Both the position numbers and the translations under genes were made by a program. A stretch of 64,000 nt of DNA from NCBI GenBank assembly GCA_030427145.1, contig JAUHWT010000011.1, forward strand, positions 110,361 to 174,360, in the 5' to 3' direction. Below the pieces are notes generated by a model. It was not told the DNA's origin, did no database searches, and was given only the letters and a program-made list of their open reading frames with translations. Shown piece after piece: positions 44,518-53,288 of this stretch. This stretch comes from Alphaproteobacteria bacterium (GTDB lineage: Bacteria > Pseudomonadota > Alphaproteobacteria > Rhodobacterales > Rhodobacteraceae). Numbering within the stretch: position 1 is the stretch's first letter; every line of letters begins with the position of its first letter.

Positions 44518-45867
44518 ATGAGTATCGGATCTTCAATGAACGCCGGCGTGTCCGGCCTTCAGGCCAATGGCAACAAGCTGGCCACAATCGCTGACAACAT
44601 CGCAAACTCCGAGACCTATGGATACAAACGGTCGGACGTTGAGTTCTCGTCGATGACAATCAGCCAGGATGGCGCTTCAGCTGCGGCCGGCGGTGGCAAA
44701 CTTGTCTCCGCCGGTGGCGTGACCACCAATGCGATCTGGGATGTTGACGCAAAAGGGGCCCTCGAGAGCACCGCCAACTCCACGGATATTGCCGTTTCCG
44801 GCCGTGGCATGCTTCCCGTGATGAACCTCACGGACGTGGATGACACGGATCCCGCAATCATGCTCACCACCACCGGTGGCTTTGCACTCAATGCGGATGG
44901 TTACCTCACAACATCCACCGGCCTCGTCCTGACCGGCTGGTCTGCCGACAAGGATGGCAACATCCCGCCCCAGGCCCGCTATTCCACTGAGGGTCTTGAT
45001 CCCGTCTACGTCAACATTGCCGACGTGTCCGCCGTTCCCACGGATGAGATCACACTTGGCGTGAACCTTCCCGCAACGGAAACGGGTTTTGGCGAGTCCG
45101 GCGATCCGCTTCCGGTGACTATGGAATACTTCGACAACATCGGCGCATCGCAGAACCTGACCATCACCTACACTCCGGTTCTGCCGGCACTCGCCACCGA
45201 CCCGGACACCAACCAGTGGACCATGGAAATCACCGATCAGGAATCGGGTCAGTCCGCAGGTATCTGGGACATTGAGTTCAGCGACGCCGCCGCAACGCCG
45301 GGACAGCTTTCGTCCGTGGTACTCAACACCGCCGGTACCGCACCGCTGTCCACTGCATATGACGGCAACACCGGCATCATGACCCTCGATCTTGGCGATC
45401 AGGTCATTGAGATGAACATGGGCTCCACGCTGCCCGACGGTGTGCAGTACATGAGCCAACTGTCGAGCTCCTTCTCCCCGCAGGGTGCAACGGCCAACGG
45501 TAATGCGGCCGGAACCTTTGCCGCACTGGAAGTTGACCAGGCCGGCATGCTCTCCGCCATCTACTCCAGCGGATTCACCCAGGTTCTCTACCAGATCCCG
45601 CTTGCCGACGTTCCCAACGTTGACGGCCTGAACGTCCTGTCAAACCAGACGTTCTCGGTTACCAACGCCAGTGGTGCCGTCTACCTTTGGGATGCGGGCG
45701 CAGGGCCCACCGGCACCGTTGAGGGCTATGCCCGTGAGCAGTCCACCACGGACATCGCAAACGAGCTGACCCAGATGATCCGGACCCAGCGCGCGTACTC
45801 CTCCAACGCGAAAATCATCCAGACCGTGGATGAGATGCTTCAGGAAACCACCAACCTGAAACGCTAA
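44518..45867 (+). CDS. flgE: Flagellar hook protein FlgE
   Basis: The structural protein of the flagellar hook, 449 residues from the ATG at 44518 (AAGGA upstream). The N-terminal rod-like motif is MNAGVSGLQANGNKLATIAD with NIANSETYGYKRSDVEFSS. The C-terminal flg_bbr_C domain (NELTQMIRTQRAYSSNAKII) ends VDEMLQETTNLKR, the FlgE/FlgG-type terminus. The central surface domain is Thr/Asp/Gly-rich. The export signal is N-terminal and there is no cleaved signal peptide. It stands before flgK. Confidence 0.93.
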   Translation: MSIGSSMNAGVSGLQANGNKLATIADNIANSETYGYKRSDVEFSSMTISQDGASAAAGGGKLVSAGGVTTNAIWDVDAKGALESTANSTDIAVSGRGMLPVMNLTDVDDTDPAIMLTTTGGFALNADGYLTTSTGLVLTGWSADKDGNIPPQARYSTEGLDPVYVNIADVSAVPTDEITLGVNLPATETGFGESGDPLPVTMEYFDNIGASQNLTITYTPVLPALATDPDTNQWTMEITDQESGQSAGIWDIEFSDAAATPGQLSSVVLNTAGTAPLSTAYDGNTGIMTLDLGDQVIEMNMGSTLPDGVQYMSQLSSSFSPQGATANGNAAGTFAALEVDQAGMLSAIYSSGFTQVLYQIPLADVPNVDGLNVLSNQTFSVTNASGAVYLWDAGAGPTGTVEGYAREQSTTDIANELTQMIRTQRAYSSNAKIIQTVDEMLQETTNLKR

Positions 45868-45912
45868 TCCCCTCCAACCCTTCCGTGACCCCCGGCGAAA
45901 GGACCAAAACCC

Positions 45913-47382
45913 ATGAGTCTTAATACAGCGCTGTTGAACGCATCGTCCGGCCTTCGGGCCAATGCCCGTCTCGTGGACGGCATTTCGGACAATGTTGCCA
46001 ATGCCCTGACTGAGGGTTTTGCCCGCCGGGAGGTGGACCTGACATCCACCGTGATCAACGGATACGGGGCAGGGGTCGGCATCAACGGCACCAACCGTGC
46101 CGAACATGTCCGCATGACAGCCGAGCGGCGCGCCGTAGAGGCGCCGCTTGGTGCAAGCCACACGATCTCGGAAGCCTGGGAACGGATGCTAAACGTGGTC
46201 GGCGAGCCCGGAGCCGAAGGCTCGCTCGGCGAGATGGTCAATGCTCTTGAGAGCAACCTCATCACGCTCGCCAGCACCCCCCAGTCCGCGACCGAACAGG
46301 CCGCCACCGTCCAGGCGGCCCAAAACCTCGTGAACAGCCTGAACGCCATTTCGTCAGAGAACGATTCGATCCGGACCGACGCGGAACTTGAGATCGCCCG
46401 CCAGGTCGACACGGTAAATGCCGCCCTCCATGACATCGACGATCTGAACAACCGGATCGTCCACATGACCAACACCGGGGGCGATTACAATGCCCTTATG
46501 GATGAGCGCGACCGTAAAATTGATGAAATCGCTACAATTATTCCGGTCAGCGTAGTAAGACAGGACCGGAATCAGGTCGCCGTCTACTCCTCGAACGGCG
46601 GTGTTCTGCTAAACGGTAAAGTATATGAGCTCGATTTTGAGCCGAAAGCCGGTGGTGTCACCACGGAAATGCAGGTTGGGGTCGCCCTCAACTATCTGCA
46701 GCAGGACCGTGGCGCAAATATTGGTTTTGAGGATATCACCGCCGGAACCGGCAGCGGCCTGCTCGATGGCGGCTCGCTCGGCGCTCTGTTTGAACTGCGC
46801 GATTCTGTTGTTCCCGAATACCAGGGCGAGATCGACGCATATGCGGTCGACCTCATTGAGCGCTTCCGCGACCTCATGCCCGCCGGTTTCCTTGACGGAA
46901 GTGGCGAGGGGCTCTTCGTCGACAGCGCCGGCACCGGTGTTGCTGTTGGCATGTCCAACCGCATCGAAATCAACGCCGCCGTTGACCCCACTCAGGGCGG
47001 AGAGGTCTGGCGCATCCGTGATGGCCTCGCCGCCGCCGTCGAGGGCGAGACCGGCTTCGGTGACTACATTGAGGCCATGTCCGACGCTCTTGCCGTGGCC
47101 CGCACGCCGACCGGCTTCGCGCTCCAGACCAACGCGGCCAGCTCCTCGGCTTTCGCCGGGGAAATCGCCTCATACTTCGCCGGTGAGGCCTACCGCGCGG
47201 ATTCCGATCTCGCCTATCTCAACGGTCTTTCCGAGACCCTGGCCGAGAACGAGATCAATATCATTGGCGTCGATACAGACCATGAGTTGCAGAGACTGAT
47301 GGTTGTTGAGGAAGCCTACGCGGCCAACGCCAAGGTTCTGTCGGTTCTCGACGAGTTAATGCAGCTTCTACTGGGAGTATAA
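45913..47382 (+). CDS. flgK: Hook-filament junction protein 1, FlgK
   Basis: The first hook-associated protein, 489 residues, joining hook and filament. The N-terminus MSLNTALLNASSGLRANARL with GISDNVANALTEGFARREVD is the flagellar rod/hook helix. The middle helical region has LESNLITLASTPQSATEQ and YNALMDERDRKIDEIA (the FlgK signature). The C-terminus LQRLMVVEEAYAANAKVLSV is the paired helix. It lies between flgE and flgL, 45 nt after flgE. Confidence 0.93.
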   Translation: MSLNTALLNASSGLRANARLVDGISDNVANALTEGFARREVDLTSTVINGYGAGVGINGTNRAEHVRMTAERRAVEAPLGASHTISEAWERMLNVVGEPGAEGSLGEMVNALESNLITLASTPQSATEQAATVQAAQNLVNSLNAISSENDSIRTDAELEIARQVDTVNAALHDIDDLNNRIVHMTNTGGDYNALMDERDRKIDEIATIIPVSVVRQDRNQVAVYSSNGGVLLNGKVYELDFEPKAGGVTTEMQVGVALNYLQQDRGANIGFEDITAGTGSGLLDGGSLGALFELRDSVVPEYQGEIDAYAVDLIERFRDLMPAGFLDGSGEGLFVDSAGTGVAVGMSNRIEINAAVDPTQGGEVWRIRDGLAAAVEGETGFGDYIEAMSDALAVARTPTGFALQTNAASSSAFAGEIASYFAGEAYRADSDLAYLNGLSETLAENEINIIGVDTDHELQRLMVVEEAYAANAKVLSVLDELMQLLLGV

Positions 47383-47386
47383 CGGG

Positions 47387-48397
47387 ATGTTTATCAGCGG
47401 ATCCACCGAACTGGCGCGCATGAACGCGATGCAGTCCCGCACCAACGCGATCCAGAATGACCTGGTCCGCGTCGGCAAGGAGCTGTCCAGCGGCCTGAAA
47501 ACCGACCTCTACGAGGCCTCCGGCGGCAACAAGGCAAAACTCTACGCGATCGAGCGCGCGCTCGACCGCAATGACGCGTTTTCGCGCAACATCACCGTGT
47601 CCGAGCAGCGTCTGACCATCGCGCAGAACTCGCTTGAGGTCATCCAGCTTGCCGCCGAGGATCTCTCGGTCGACATGATCGCCGCGGCTGGCAGCGCCCC
47701 GGTCGCGCAGCTCCAAATCCACGCCGACGAGGCACGCATCGACTTCGTCAACGCCGTCAGCATGCTGAACACGCAGGCCAACGGCGCCACGATCTTCGGT
47801 GGCATGGCTGTGTCCAGCGTTGCAATGGAGAAGGGCGAGACGATCCTCGCCGAGCTTGACACACTGGTTGCCGGCGCACCCGACGCCGCAACGGCCATCG
47901 GCCTCATCGAGACCTATTTCGACGCGGCAGGGCCGGGCGACTACTACACCAACGCCTATCTCGGCTCCGACCAGAACATGGCCGAGATCGAGCTTGCCGA
48001 AGGCGACCGCCTTGATTTCGGCATTCGCGGTGACACGCCCGAGGTCGTCGCAATGCTTCAGGCCTATGCCATCTCCGCGGTTGTGGCCGGTGGTCTCTTC
48101 GCGGGCGATTCCGCCAACATCAAGGCGATGATGGGCGAATCCGGCGAACAGATGCTCTCCGCCAAGCAGGGTGTGCTGAACCTCCGCGCCCAGGTCGGCA
48201 CCCAGCAGGAGCAGATCGAGGACGCGAAATCCCGCAACACCGCCGAACGCACCACGCTGGAACTGACCCGTCTGGGCCACATCGGCAAGGACGAAACCGA
48301 ATCCGCTGCCGAGTTCAAGGCACTGGAAGCCCAGCTGGATGCGGCCTTCATCGTCACCGCGCGTCTCGCCTCAATCAGCTTCACCAACTACATGTAA
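47387..48397 (+). CDS. flgL: Hook-filament junction protein 3, FlgL-like
   Basis: A 336-residue flagellin-fold junction protein. The N-terminal helix MNAMQSRTNAIQNDLVRVGK and ELSSGLKTDLYEASGGN align with FlgL, and the C-terminal helix (NTAERTTLELTRLGHIGKDE) completes the D0/D1 coiled coil. It starts 4 nt after the flgK stop and flgI follows after 9 nt, so these three are one transcript. A flagellin itself is not in the window. Confidence 0.9.
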   Translation: MFISGSTELARMNAMQSRTNAIQNDLVRVGKELSSGLKTDLYEASGGNKAKLYAIERALDRNDAFSRNITVSEQRLTIAQNSLEVIQLAAEDLSVDMIAAAGSAPVAQLQIHADEARIDFVNAVSMLNTQANGATIFGGMAVSSVAMEKGETILAELDTLVAGAPDAATAIGLIETYFDAAGPGDYYTNAYLGSDQNMAEIELAEGDRLDFGIRGDTPEVVAMLQAYAISAVVAGGLFAGDSANIKAMMGESGEQMLSAKQGVLNLRAQVGTQQEQIEDAKSRNTAERTTLELTRLGHIGKDETESAAEFKALEAQLDAAFIVTARLASISFTNYM

Positions 48398-48406
48398 TGG
48401 ACGGTC

Positions 48407-49531
48407 ATGCGCCTTAATCCCCTTCCTGGACTGCTCGTACTGATCGCCGTGACGTTCCTGTCCGGCGTGACGACGCCTGCCGCCGCTTCGCCCGCCCGTA
48501 TCAAGGACCTGGTCGAAATGGACGGGGTCAGGGGCAACGACCTGCTCGGTTACGGCCTCGTTGTCGGTTTGAACAACACCGGCGACAGCCTGCGCAACTC
48601 GCCCTTCACCGAGGACGCGATCATGAACCTGCTCGAACGGCTGGGCGTGAACGTGACCGGTGAACAGATCCGCGCCCAGAACGTGGCTGCGGTTCTCGTG
48701 ACGGCAACCCTGCCGCCCTTCGCCCGTGCGGGCTCCCAGATCGACGTCACCGTGTCGGCCATCGGTGACGCGGAAAGCCTCATGGGCGGTACGCTCGTCA
48801 TGACCCCGCTCAATGCCGCGGACGGCCAGATCTACGCCGTGGCCCAGGGCTCGATCATCGCCGGTGGCGTGACCGCGGGCGGTGAGGCCGAAACCGTGAC
48901 CCAGGGTGTGCCGACCGCCGGTCTTATCCCGGCCGGAGCCCGCATCGAGCGTGAGGTGGAGTTTGACTTCACCCAGATGCGCAACATCCGCCTGGCCCTG
49001 CGCAATCCGGACTTCACCACCGCCGCCCGCATGGAGGCCGCGATCAACCAGGATCTCGGCGTCCGCATCGCCCGCATGCTCGACTCCGGCACGGTGGAAC
49101 TGGATTTGGGCGCGGCCGGCGTGAACGAACCCGCACAGCTGATGGCCCAGATCGAAAACATCGAGGTCCTGACCTCCACCCGCGCCCGCGTCGTGGTGGA
49201 TCAGCGTTCCGGTACAATCATTCTCGGCTCCGACGTGCGCATCTCCCGCGTGGCCGTCACCCAGGGCTCCCTGACACTGAGGGTCGAGGAAGCACCCCTC
49301 GTGGTTCAGCCCAACCCGTTTGCCGATGGCGAAACCGTTGTGATCCCGCGCACCAATGCCGAGATCGAGGAGGACCCGGGCAACGGCCTCGCCATCGTCG
49401 AGGAAAGTGTCTCACTGCCTGACGTGGTCGCCGGCCTCAATGCGCTCGGTGTCTCCGCCCGCGACATGATCGACATCCTGAAATCGATCAAGGCCGCCGG
49501 CGCGCTGCACGCGGAATTCATCGTACAGTAA
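48407..49531 (+). CDS. flgI: Flagellar P-ring protein FlgI
   Basis: The periplasmic P-ring that bushes the flagellar rod in the peptidoglycan, 374 residues. A Sec signal peptide (about 1-27, ending TPAAAS) is present. Diagnostic blocks are SPARIKDLVEMDGVRGNDLL, GYGLVVGLNNTGDSLRNSPF, NMLLERLGVNVT-like helix and the C-terminal DIIDILKSIKAAGALHAE-like terminus (here MIDILKSIKAAGALHAEF). It is the last gene of this flagellar block and converges on the glycerophosphodiesterase gene. Confidence 0.95.
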   Translation: MRLNPLPGLLVLIAVTFLSGVTTPAAASPARIKDLVEMDGVRGNDLLGYGLVVGLNNTGDSLRNSPFTEDAIMNLLERLGVNVTGEQIRAQNVAAVLVTATLPPFARAGSQIDVTVSAIGDAESLMGGTLVMTPLNAADGQIYAVAQGSIIAGGVTAGGEAETVTQGVPTAGLIPAGARIEREVEFDFTQMRNIRLALRNPDFTTAARMEAAINQDLGVRIARMLDSGTVELDLGAAGVNEPAQLMAQIENIEVLTSTRARVVVDQRSGTIILGSDVRISRVAVTQGSLTLRVEEAPLVVQPNPFADGETVVIPRTNAEIEEDPGNGLAIVEESVSLPDVVAGLNALGVSARDMIDILKSIKAAGALHAEFIVQ

Positions 49532-49540
49532 ATCCGGTCG

Positions 49541-51379
49541 TCAGTCCGTCACACCCAACCGGTCGCCCACAATCAGGGCGACCTTTTGCATGATGTCGAG
49601 CTTCTCCCGCTCCTCCAGCACCTGCCGCGCCAGCGCGGGACGGTCGGTGATCAGCCCGTCCACCCCAAGCGACAGCATCCGCGACATCGCCGCCCGGTCA
49701 TTGATCGTCCAGACGTAAACCGGCTTGCCCGCCGAATGCGCCCGGTTGATGAAGGACCGGTTCGCCATCCCCGCATTCACCGCCAGGAAATCCAGGTCCA
49801 CCCGCGTCAGATCACCAATCGCCTGCGCGGTCAGAAGCCCCACCTGCCAGTCCGGTCGCAGCTCCTTCATCTTCAGCGCACCAGCACGGTCCAGGGACAT
49901 CGCGGCAACACTGTCCGTCATCCCCGTGGCTTCCACGATCTCCGCAACGCTCTCCTCCAGCCGCTCCGCGTGGCCGTAGTATTTCAGCTCAATCAGGACC
50001 TTCGCCCGGCCTTTGGCGGCAAGCAAAACATCCTCCAGCGTCCGCACCCGCTCGCCTGCGAATTCCGGCCCGAACCAGCTTCCGATATCGAACCCCTCAA
50101 TATCCTCAGGTGTCGCCCGCCAGACCTCCACCGGCTCCCCGGCCTGGCGCATGAAATCCCGGTCATGGATTACCACCACTGTCCCGTCCGCTAGTTCCTG
50201 CACGTCAATTTCCAGCCAGTCCGCCCCGTCGGCAATCCCGCCCTCAATCGCCGCCATCGTGTTCTCCGGCGCGTTCGCCGCACCGCCGCGATGGGCGATC
50301 ACCTCAACACTGTCCGGCGTGGTAATCCGCTCCAGAAACAGCGGAAATCCCGCAATAGCCCCAAGCCCCGCCGATCCCGCCAGCACGGCAATCACGGCCC
50401 AGCTCAGCTTCGACTGCACACTGCCATGCGCGCTTTTCGGCGCCTCCGCCTCCGCTACCAGCTCCGGACTGCCCCGCGCCATCAGAACATTAAGGCTCAG
50501 CGCAAGCGTGGCGTTGTTAAACGCCTGCAACAGCGTATTGATCACAATCCAGATCAACGACCCGCAAATCAGCGCAAGCGCCTGATGGTCCATTGAGCCG
50601 TCAATCTCGGGGATGATCAGTTTGGCCACAAAATAGAGCAGGGCGGAGGTCACTGACGCGATCAGAAACGACGCCACCGCCCAGGCAATCATGGCCGGGG
50701 CCACCCCCGGTCTGCGCGTGGCAATGATGTACTCGCTGCGCCCAAATGCCGCCCGCGCGCCCATCCGCGCAAACAGCGTCAGCGGCAGGGCCAGCGCCCA
50801 GGTGATCAGACTGCGAATGATAAACACCGCCGCCACAACCGCCGTGAGCCCAATGATCGCCCCCGCAACCCAAAACTCCGGCGGCTGCACCGTCAGGTAA
50901 TAGTTGATGTCATGCCCGGTCAGCAGAAACCACCCGGCCGCCCCCATCACGAGGAGCGCGGGCAGACACATCAGCAGCACCCGCACTGACAGATAAATGC
51001 CAAACCGCAAAATCACCGGAATACGCCGCAGGATAAACCGCACCGCCGGCATCGGCCCGGCCCGCTGCCCCTTCCGGTCGGCCATGTCGATGGCCATCAT
51101 CGTCGCGGTCTCGAACACCGTCACCGTAATCAGCGCGGTGCCAATCGCCAGCATCACCGCAAGCCCCAGTGGCGAGACAAAAAACCGCGCGATCTGAAGA
51201 TCCGTCAGCGTGCTGCTCCCCGACAGCCGCACCAGATGCCCCGACACCATCGCAAAAACCGGCCAGAGCGCGAGCGCCGCCAGCGCCGTAGCCGCCACAT
51301 GGGTGGTCAGATAGCGCAGCCACTGGTCCCAAACCCGTCGGGCGGCCTCAACATATATGGAAAGTCCCGTCCGTATCAT
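49541..51379 (-). CDS. Membrane-anchored glycerophosphodiester phosphodiesterase
   Basis: A 612-residue fusion. The N-terminal half (about 1-345) has around seven transmembrane helices like the GDPD membrane (YfiX/GDPD-N) domain. The C-terminal half (about 360-600) is a GDPD catalytic domain with VIAHRGGAANAPENTMAAIE (HR..PENT), the acidic WLEIDVQELADG and VVVIHDRDF. Such enzymes cut glycerophosphodiesters to glycerol-3-phosphate and an alcohol, often from membrane lipids. The domain order puts catalysis on the periplasmic or membrane face, but topology is not proven. Confidence 0.88.
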   Translation of the reverse strand: MIRTGLSIYVEAARRVWDQWLRYLTTHVAATALAALALWPVFAMVSGHLVRLSGSSTLTDLQIARFFVSPLGLAVMLAIGTALITVTVFETATMMAIDMADRKGQRAGPMPAVRFILRRIPVILRFGIYLSVRVLLMCLPALLVMGAAGWFLLTGHDINYYLTVQPPEFWVAGAIIGLTAVVAAVFIIRSLITWALALPLTLFARMGARAAFGRSEYIIATRRPGVAPAMIAWAVASFLIASVTSALLYFVAKLIIPEIDGSMDHQALALICGSLIWIVINTLLQAFNNATLALSLNVLMARGSPELVAEAEAPKSAHGSVQSKLSWAVIAVLAGSAGLGAIAGFPLFLERITTPDSVEVIAHRGGAANAPENTMAAIEGGIADGADWLEIDVQELADGTVVVIHDRDFMRQAGEPVEVWRATPEDIEGFDIGSWFGPEFAGERVRTLEDVLLAAKGRAKVLIELKYYGHAERLEESVAEIVEATGMTDSVAAMSLDRAGALKMKELRPDWQVGLLTAQAIGDLTRVDLDFLAVNAGMANRSFINRAHSAGKPVYVWTINDRAAMSRMLSLGVDGLITDRPALARQVLEEREKLDIMQKVALIVGDRLGVTD

Positions 51380-51433
51380 GCCCCGTCACCTTATCCCGCG
51401 CTCCCTCGTTGGATACGGGTTTTGACCTGGCAA

Positions 51434-52033
51434 TCAAGTCCAGCCTTTTTCAAACCGCATCTGCCCGTCCTCCAGCCACATCTCGCGCGACTGTTCGGGG
51501 GCCATGCGCGCCCGGGTCCGCGACAGCTTCCACCTCGGTTTGCCATCCCGCGCCCAGCCGGGCCGGGGGGCCATGTGCCAGCGCGTCTCGATCCCCGGCG
51601 CGCCACCCCAACCAGGCGTCAGGAGCAGCATCATCGGCGCGTTCCCCCTGGCTTCATGCCCCGTTGCCGCCGCCAGATGCAGTCGCCGCACCGGCGTCAG
51701 CCCCGGCGGCCCGGGCAGATCCGCCACCACCAGCGGCATCAGCCCGCTGCGCAGCGCCTCCTCCGCGGCCCAGAGGATCTCCATCGGCGTCCTGGCCTCC
51801 CCAAACACCATCCGCCCAGGGTCAAGAAAGGGACGTATCCCGTCCCCCATCAGCCGGTCGACATTCCACATCATTCGCAGCCACAACACCGGCCCCGTCA
51901 TCTTCCCCGCCGTCAGAACCGCAAACAGCCGCCGCGACGGACCACAGACCTCATGGGTCCGCGCCAGGGCAAGATCTACACCAGGAGCATGTGACAGGGC
52001 TTTGGCCTTCGGCGTGTGACGTGTGTGGAACAT
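51434..52033 (-). CDS. ImuA-like (RecA-related) protein
   Basis: A 199-residue protein of the ImuA family, normally the first gene of imuA-imuB-dnaE2, the SOS-induced mutagenic translesion cassette. Family blocks are ARTHEVCGPSRRLFAVL, then DRLMGDGIRPFLDPGRMVFG, then AEEALRSGLMPLVVADLPGP and GLTPVRRLHLAAATG. There is no Walker A in the RecA sense, as usual for the group. The next gene on the strand is the glycerophosphodiesterase gene 54 nt away; imuB and dnaE2 are absent here. It is divergent from the DMT transporter gene with 132 nt between them. Confidence 0.75.
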   Translation of the reverse strand: MFHTRHTPKAKALSHAPGVDLALARTHEVCGPSRRLFAVLTAGKMTGPVLWLRMMWNVDRLMGDGIRPFLDPGRMVFGEARTPMEILWAAEEALRSGLMPLVVADLPGPPGLTPVRRLHLAAATGHEARGNAPMMLLLTPGWGGAPGIETRWHMAPRPGWARDGKPRWKLSRTRARMAPEQSREMWLEDGQMRFEKGWT

Positions 52034-52165
52034 TGAGGGTCAACCGGTTCTGTTCCTGTTATGTTCTCATCTTTTCCACTCAATGGCAAGCGCGCCTCCG
52101 TCCTTTACGCCACCCGGCATATATGCGACCAACACTGATATATTAGATCGGAGTAACCTTCTCCC

Positions 52166-53038
52166 GTGTCGGACAATACCAGGGGCCTGCTCTGGGCGCT
52201 TCTGGCCGTGGCCCTTTTTGCCACGGCGGTGGCGCTCGCCAAGGTGGCGGCGGTCCACTATCACGTGCTGCAAATTCTGTTCTTTCGACAGGTCACCGTC
52301 CTGCTGTCCTCCCTTCCGGAGGTCGCGAAGTTTTACCCGCAGGGTCTCCGGACCAAACGCCCGGGCGCGCATTTTGTCCGACTTGCCGGCGCGTTTGTGG
52401 CCATGTCCTGCGGCATCTGGGCGGTCACCGTTCTGCCGCTCACCACGGCCGTCACACTTGGTTTCACCCAGGTGTTCTTCACCACGCTGCTGGCTTTCCT
52501 GCTGCTCCGGGAACCGGTGGGGCCATACCGCCTTTCCGCCGTAATCGTAGGCTTTATTGGCGTGCTCGTCGTCATGCGCCCGGGCGTCAACGGTTTACTC
52601 GACTGGCACGTTCTCATTCCAGTGGTGGGAGCAATGGGCGGCGGGGTCGCCGTCACATCCGTACGCAGGCTTGCAGGCACCGAAACGACCGCCACGCTCC
52701 TGTTCTACCAGTCCCTGTTTGTGGGCCTGCTCTCCGGCGTTCCACTCCTGTGGTTGTGGACCACGCCGGACCTTGAGGGCTGGATACTCCTACTGTCCAT
52801 GGGCGTGATCGCCACGGCAGGCCAGTGGTTCGGTGTCCGCTCTTTGCGTCTCGGCGAAGCCAGCGTCATAGGCAACATGGAATACACCCGTTTGATCCAC
52901 GCAACCATTCTTGGCTATTTCCTGTTCGCGGAAGTGCCCGACATCTGGACCATTGCCGGTGCCACCCTGATCGTCGGTTCGTCCGCTTTTGTTTTCCACC
53001 GCGAAAATGCCGCCCGTAAACGGTCGCTCACGACCTGA
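52166..53038 (+). CDS. DMT/EamA family transporter
   Basis: A 290-residue inner-membrane protein of the drug/metabolite transporter superfamily with about ten helices in two EamA repeats. The first repeat covers about 5-135 (GLLWALLAVALFATAVALAK at the start, LLREPVGPYRLSAVIVGFIG at the end). The second covers about 145-280. The chain ends with a short basic tail. The start is a GTG with GGAG 13 nt upstream, a longer spacing than usual. The substrate cannot be read from the sequence; the ImuA-like divergent neighbour gives no clue. Confidence 0.85.
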   Translation: MSDNTRGLLWALLAVALFATAVALAKVAAVHYHVLQILFFRQVTVLLSSLPEVAKFYPQGLRTKRPGAHFVRLAGAFVAMSCGIWAVTVLPLTTAVTLGFTQVFFTTLLAFLLLREPVGPYRLSAVIVGFIGVLVVMRPGVNGLLDWHVLIPVVGAMGGGVAVTSVRRLAGTETTATLLFYQSLFVGLLSGVPLLWLWTTPDLEGWILLLSMGVIATAGQWFGVRSLRLGEASVIGNMEYTRLIHATILGYFLFAEVPDIWTIAGATLIVGSSAFVFHRENAARKRSLTT

Positions 53039-53288
53039 ACCGGCATACGCGACGCGCCGGGACCTGAAATCAGCATCCGACCGTCAAATGAGTCACTGAT
53101 GACAGGTCACGGGCTAAAACAATCGTGTATTTCTGTAAATTACCTCACATTGAAAAAACTCCTGGCCTGATAAAACAACGGCAGTAAACCTTATTCCGCA
53201 CCGTGTATTCCGGTCGCGGGAAATTAAGAGTTACTGGAATTCAGGTTTATTTTGAAATCCAATTTTATTACTGTGAAGGAGTAAATAA

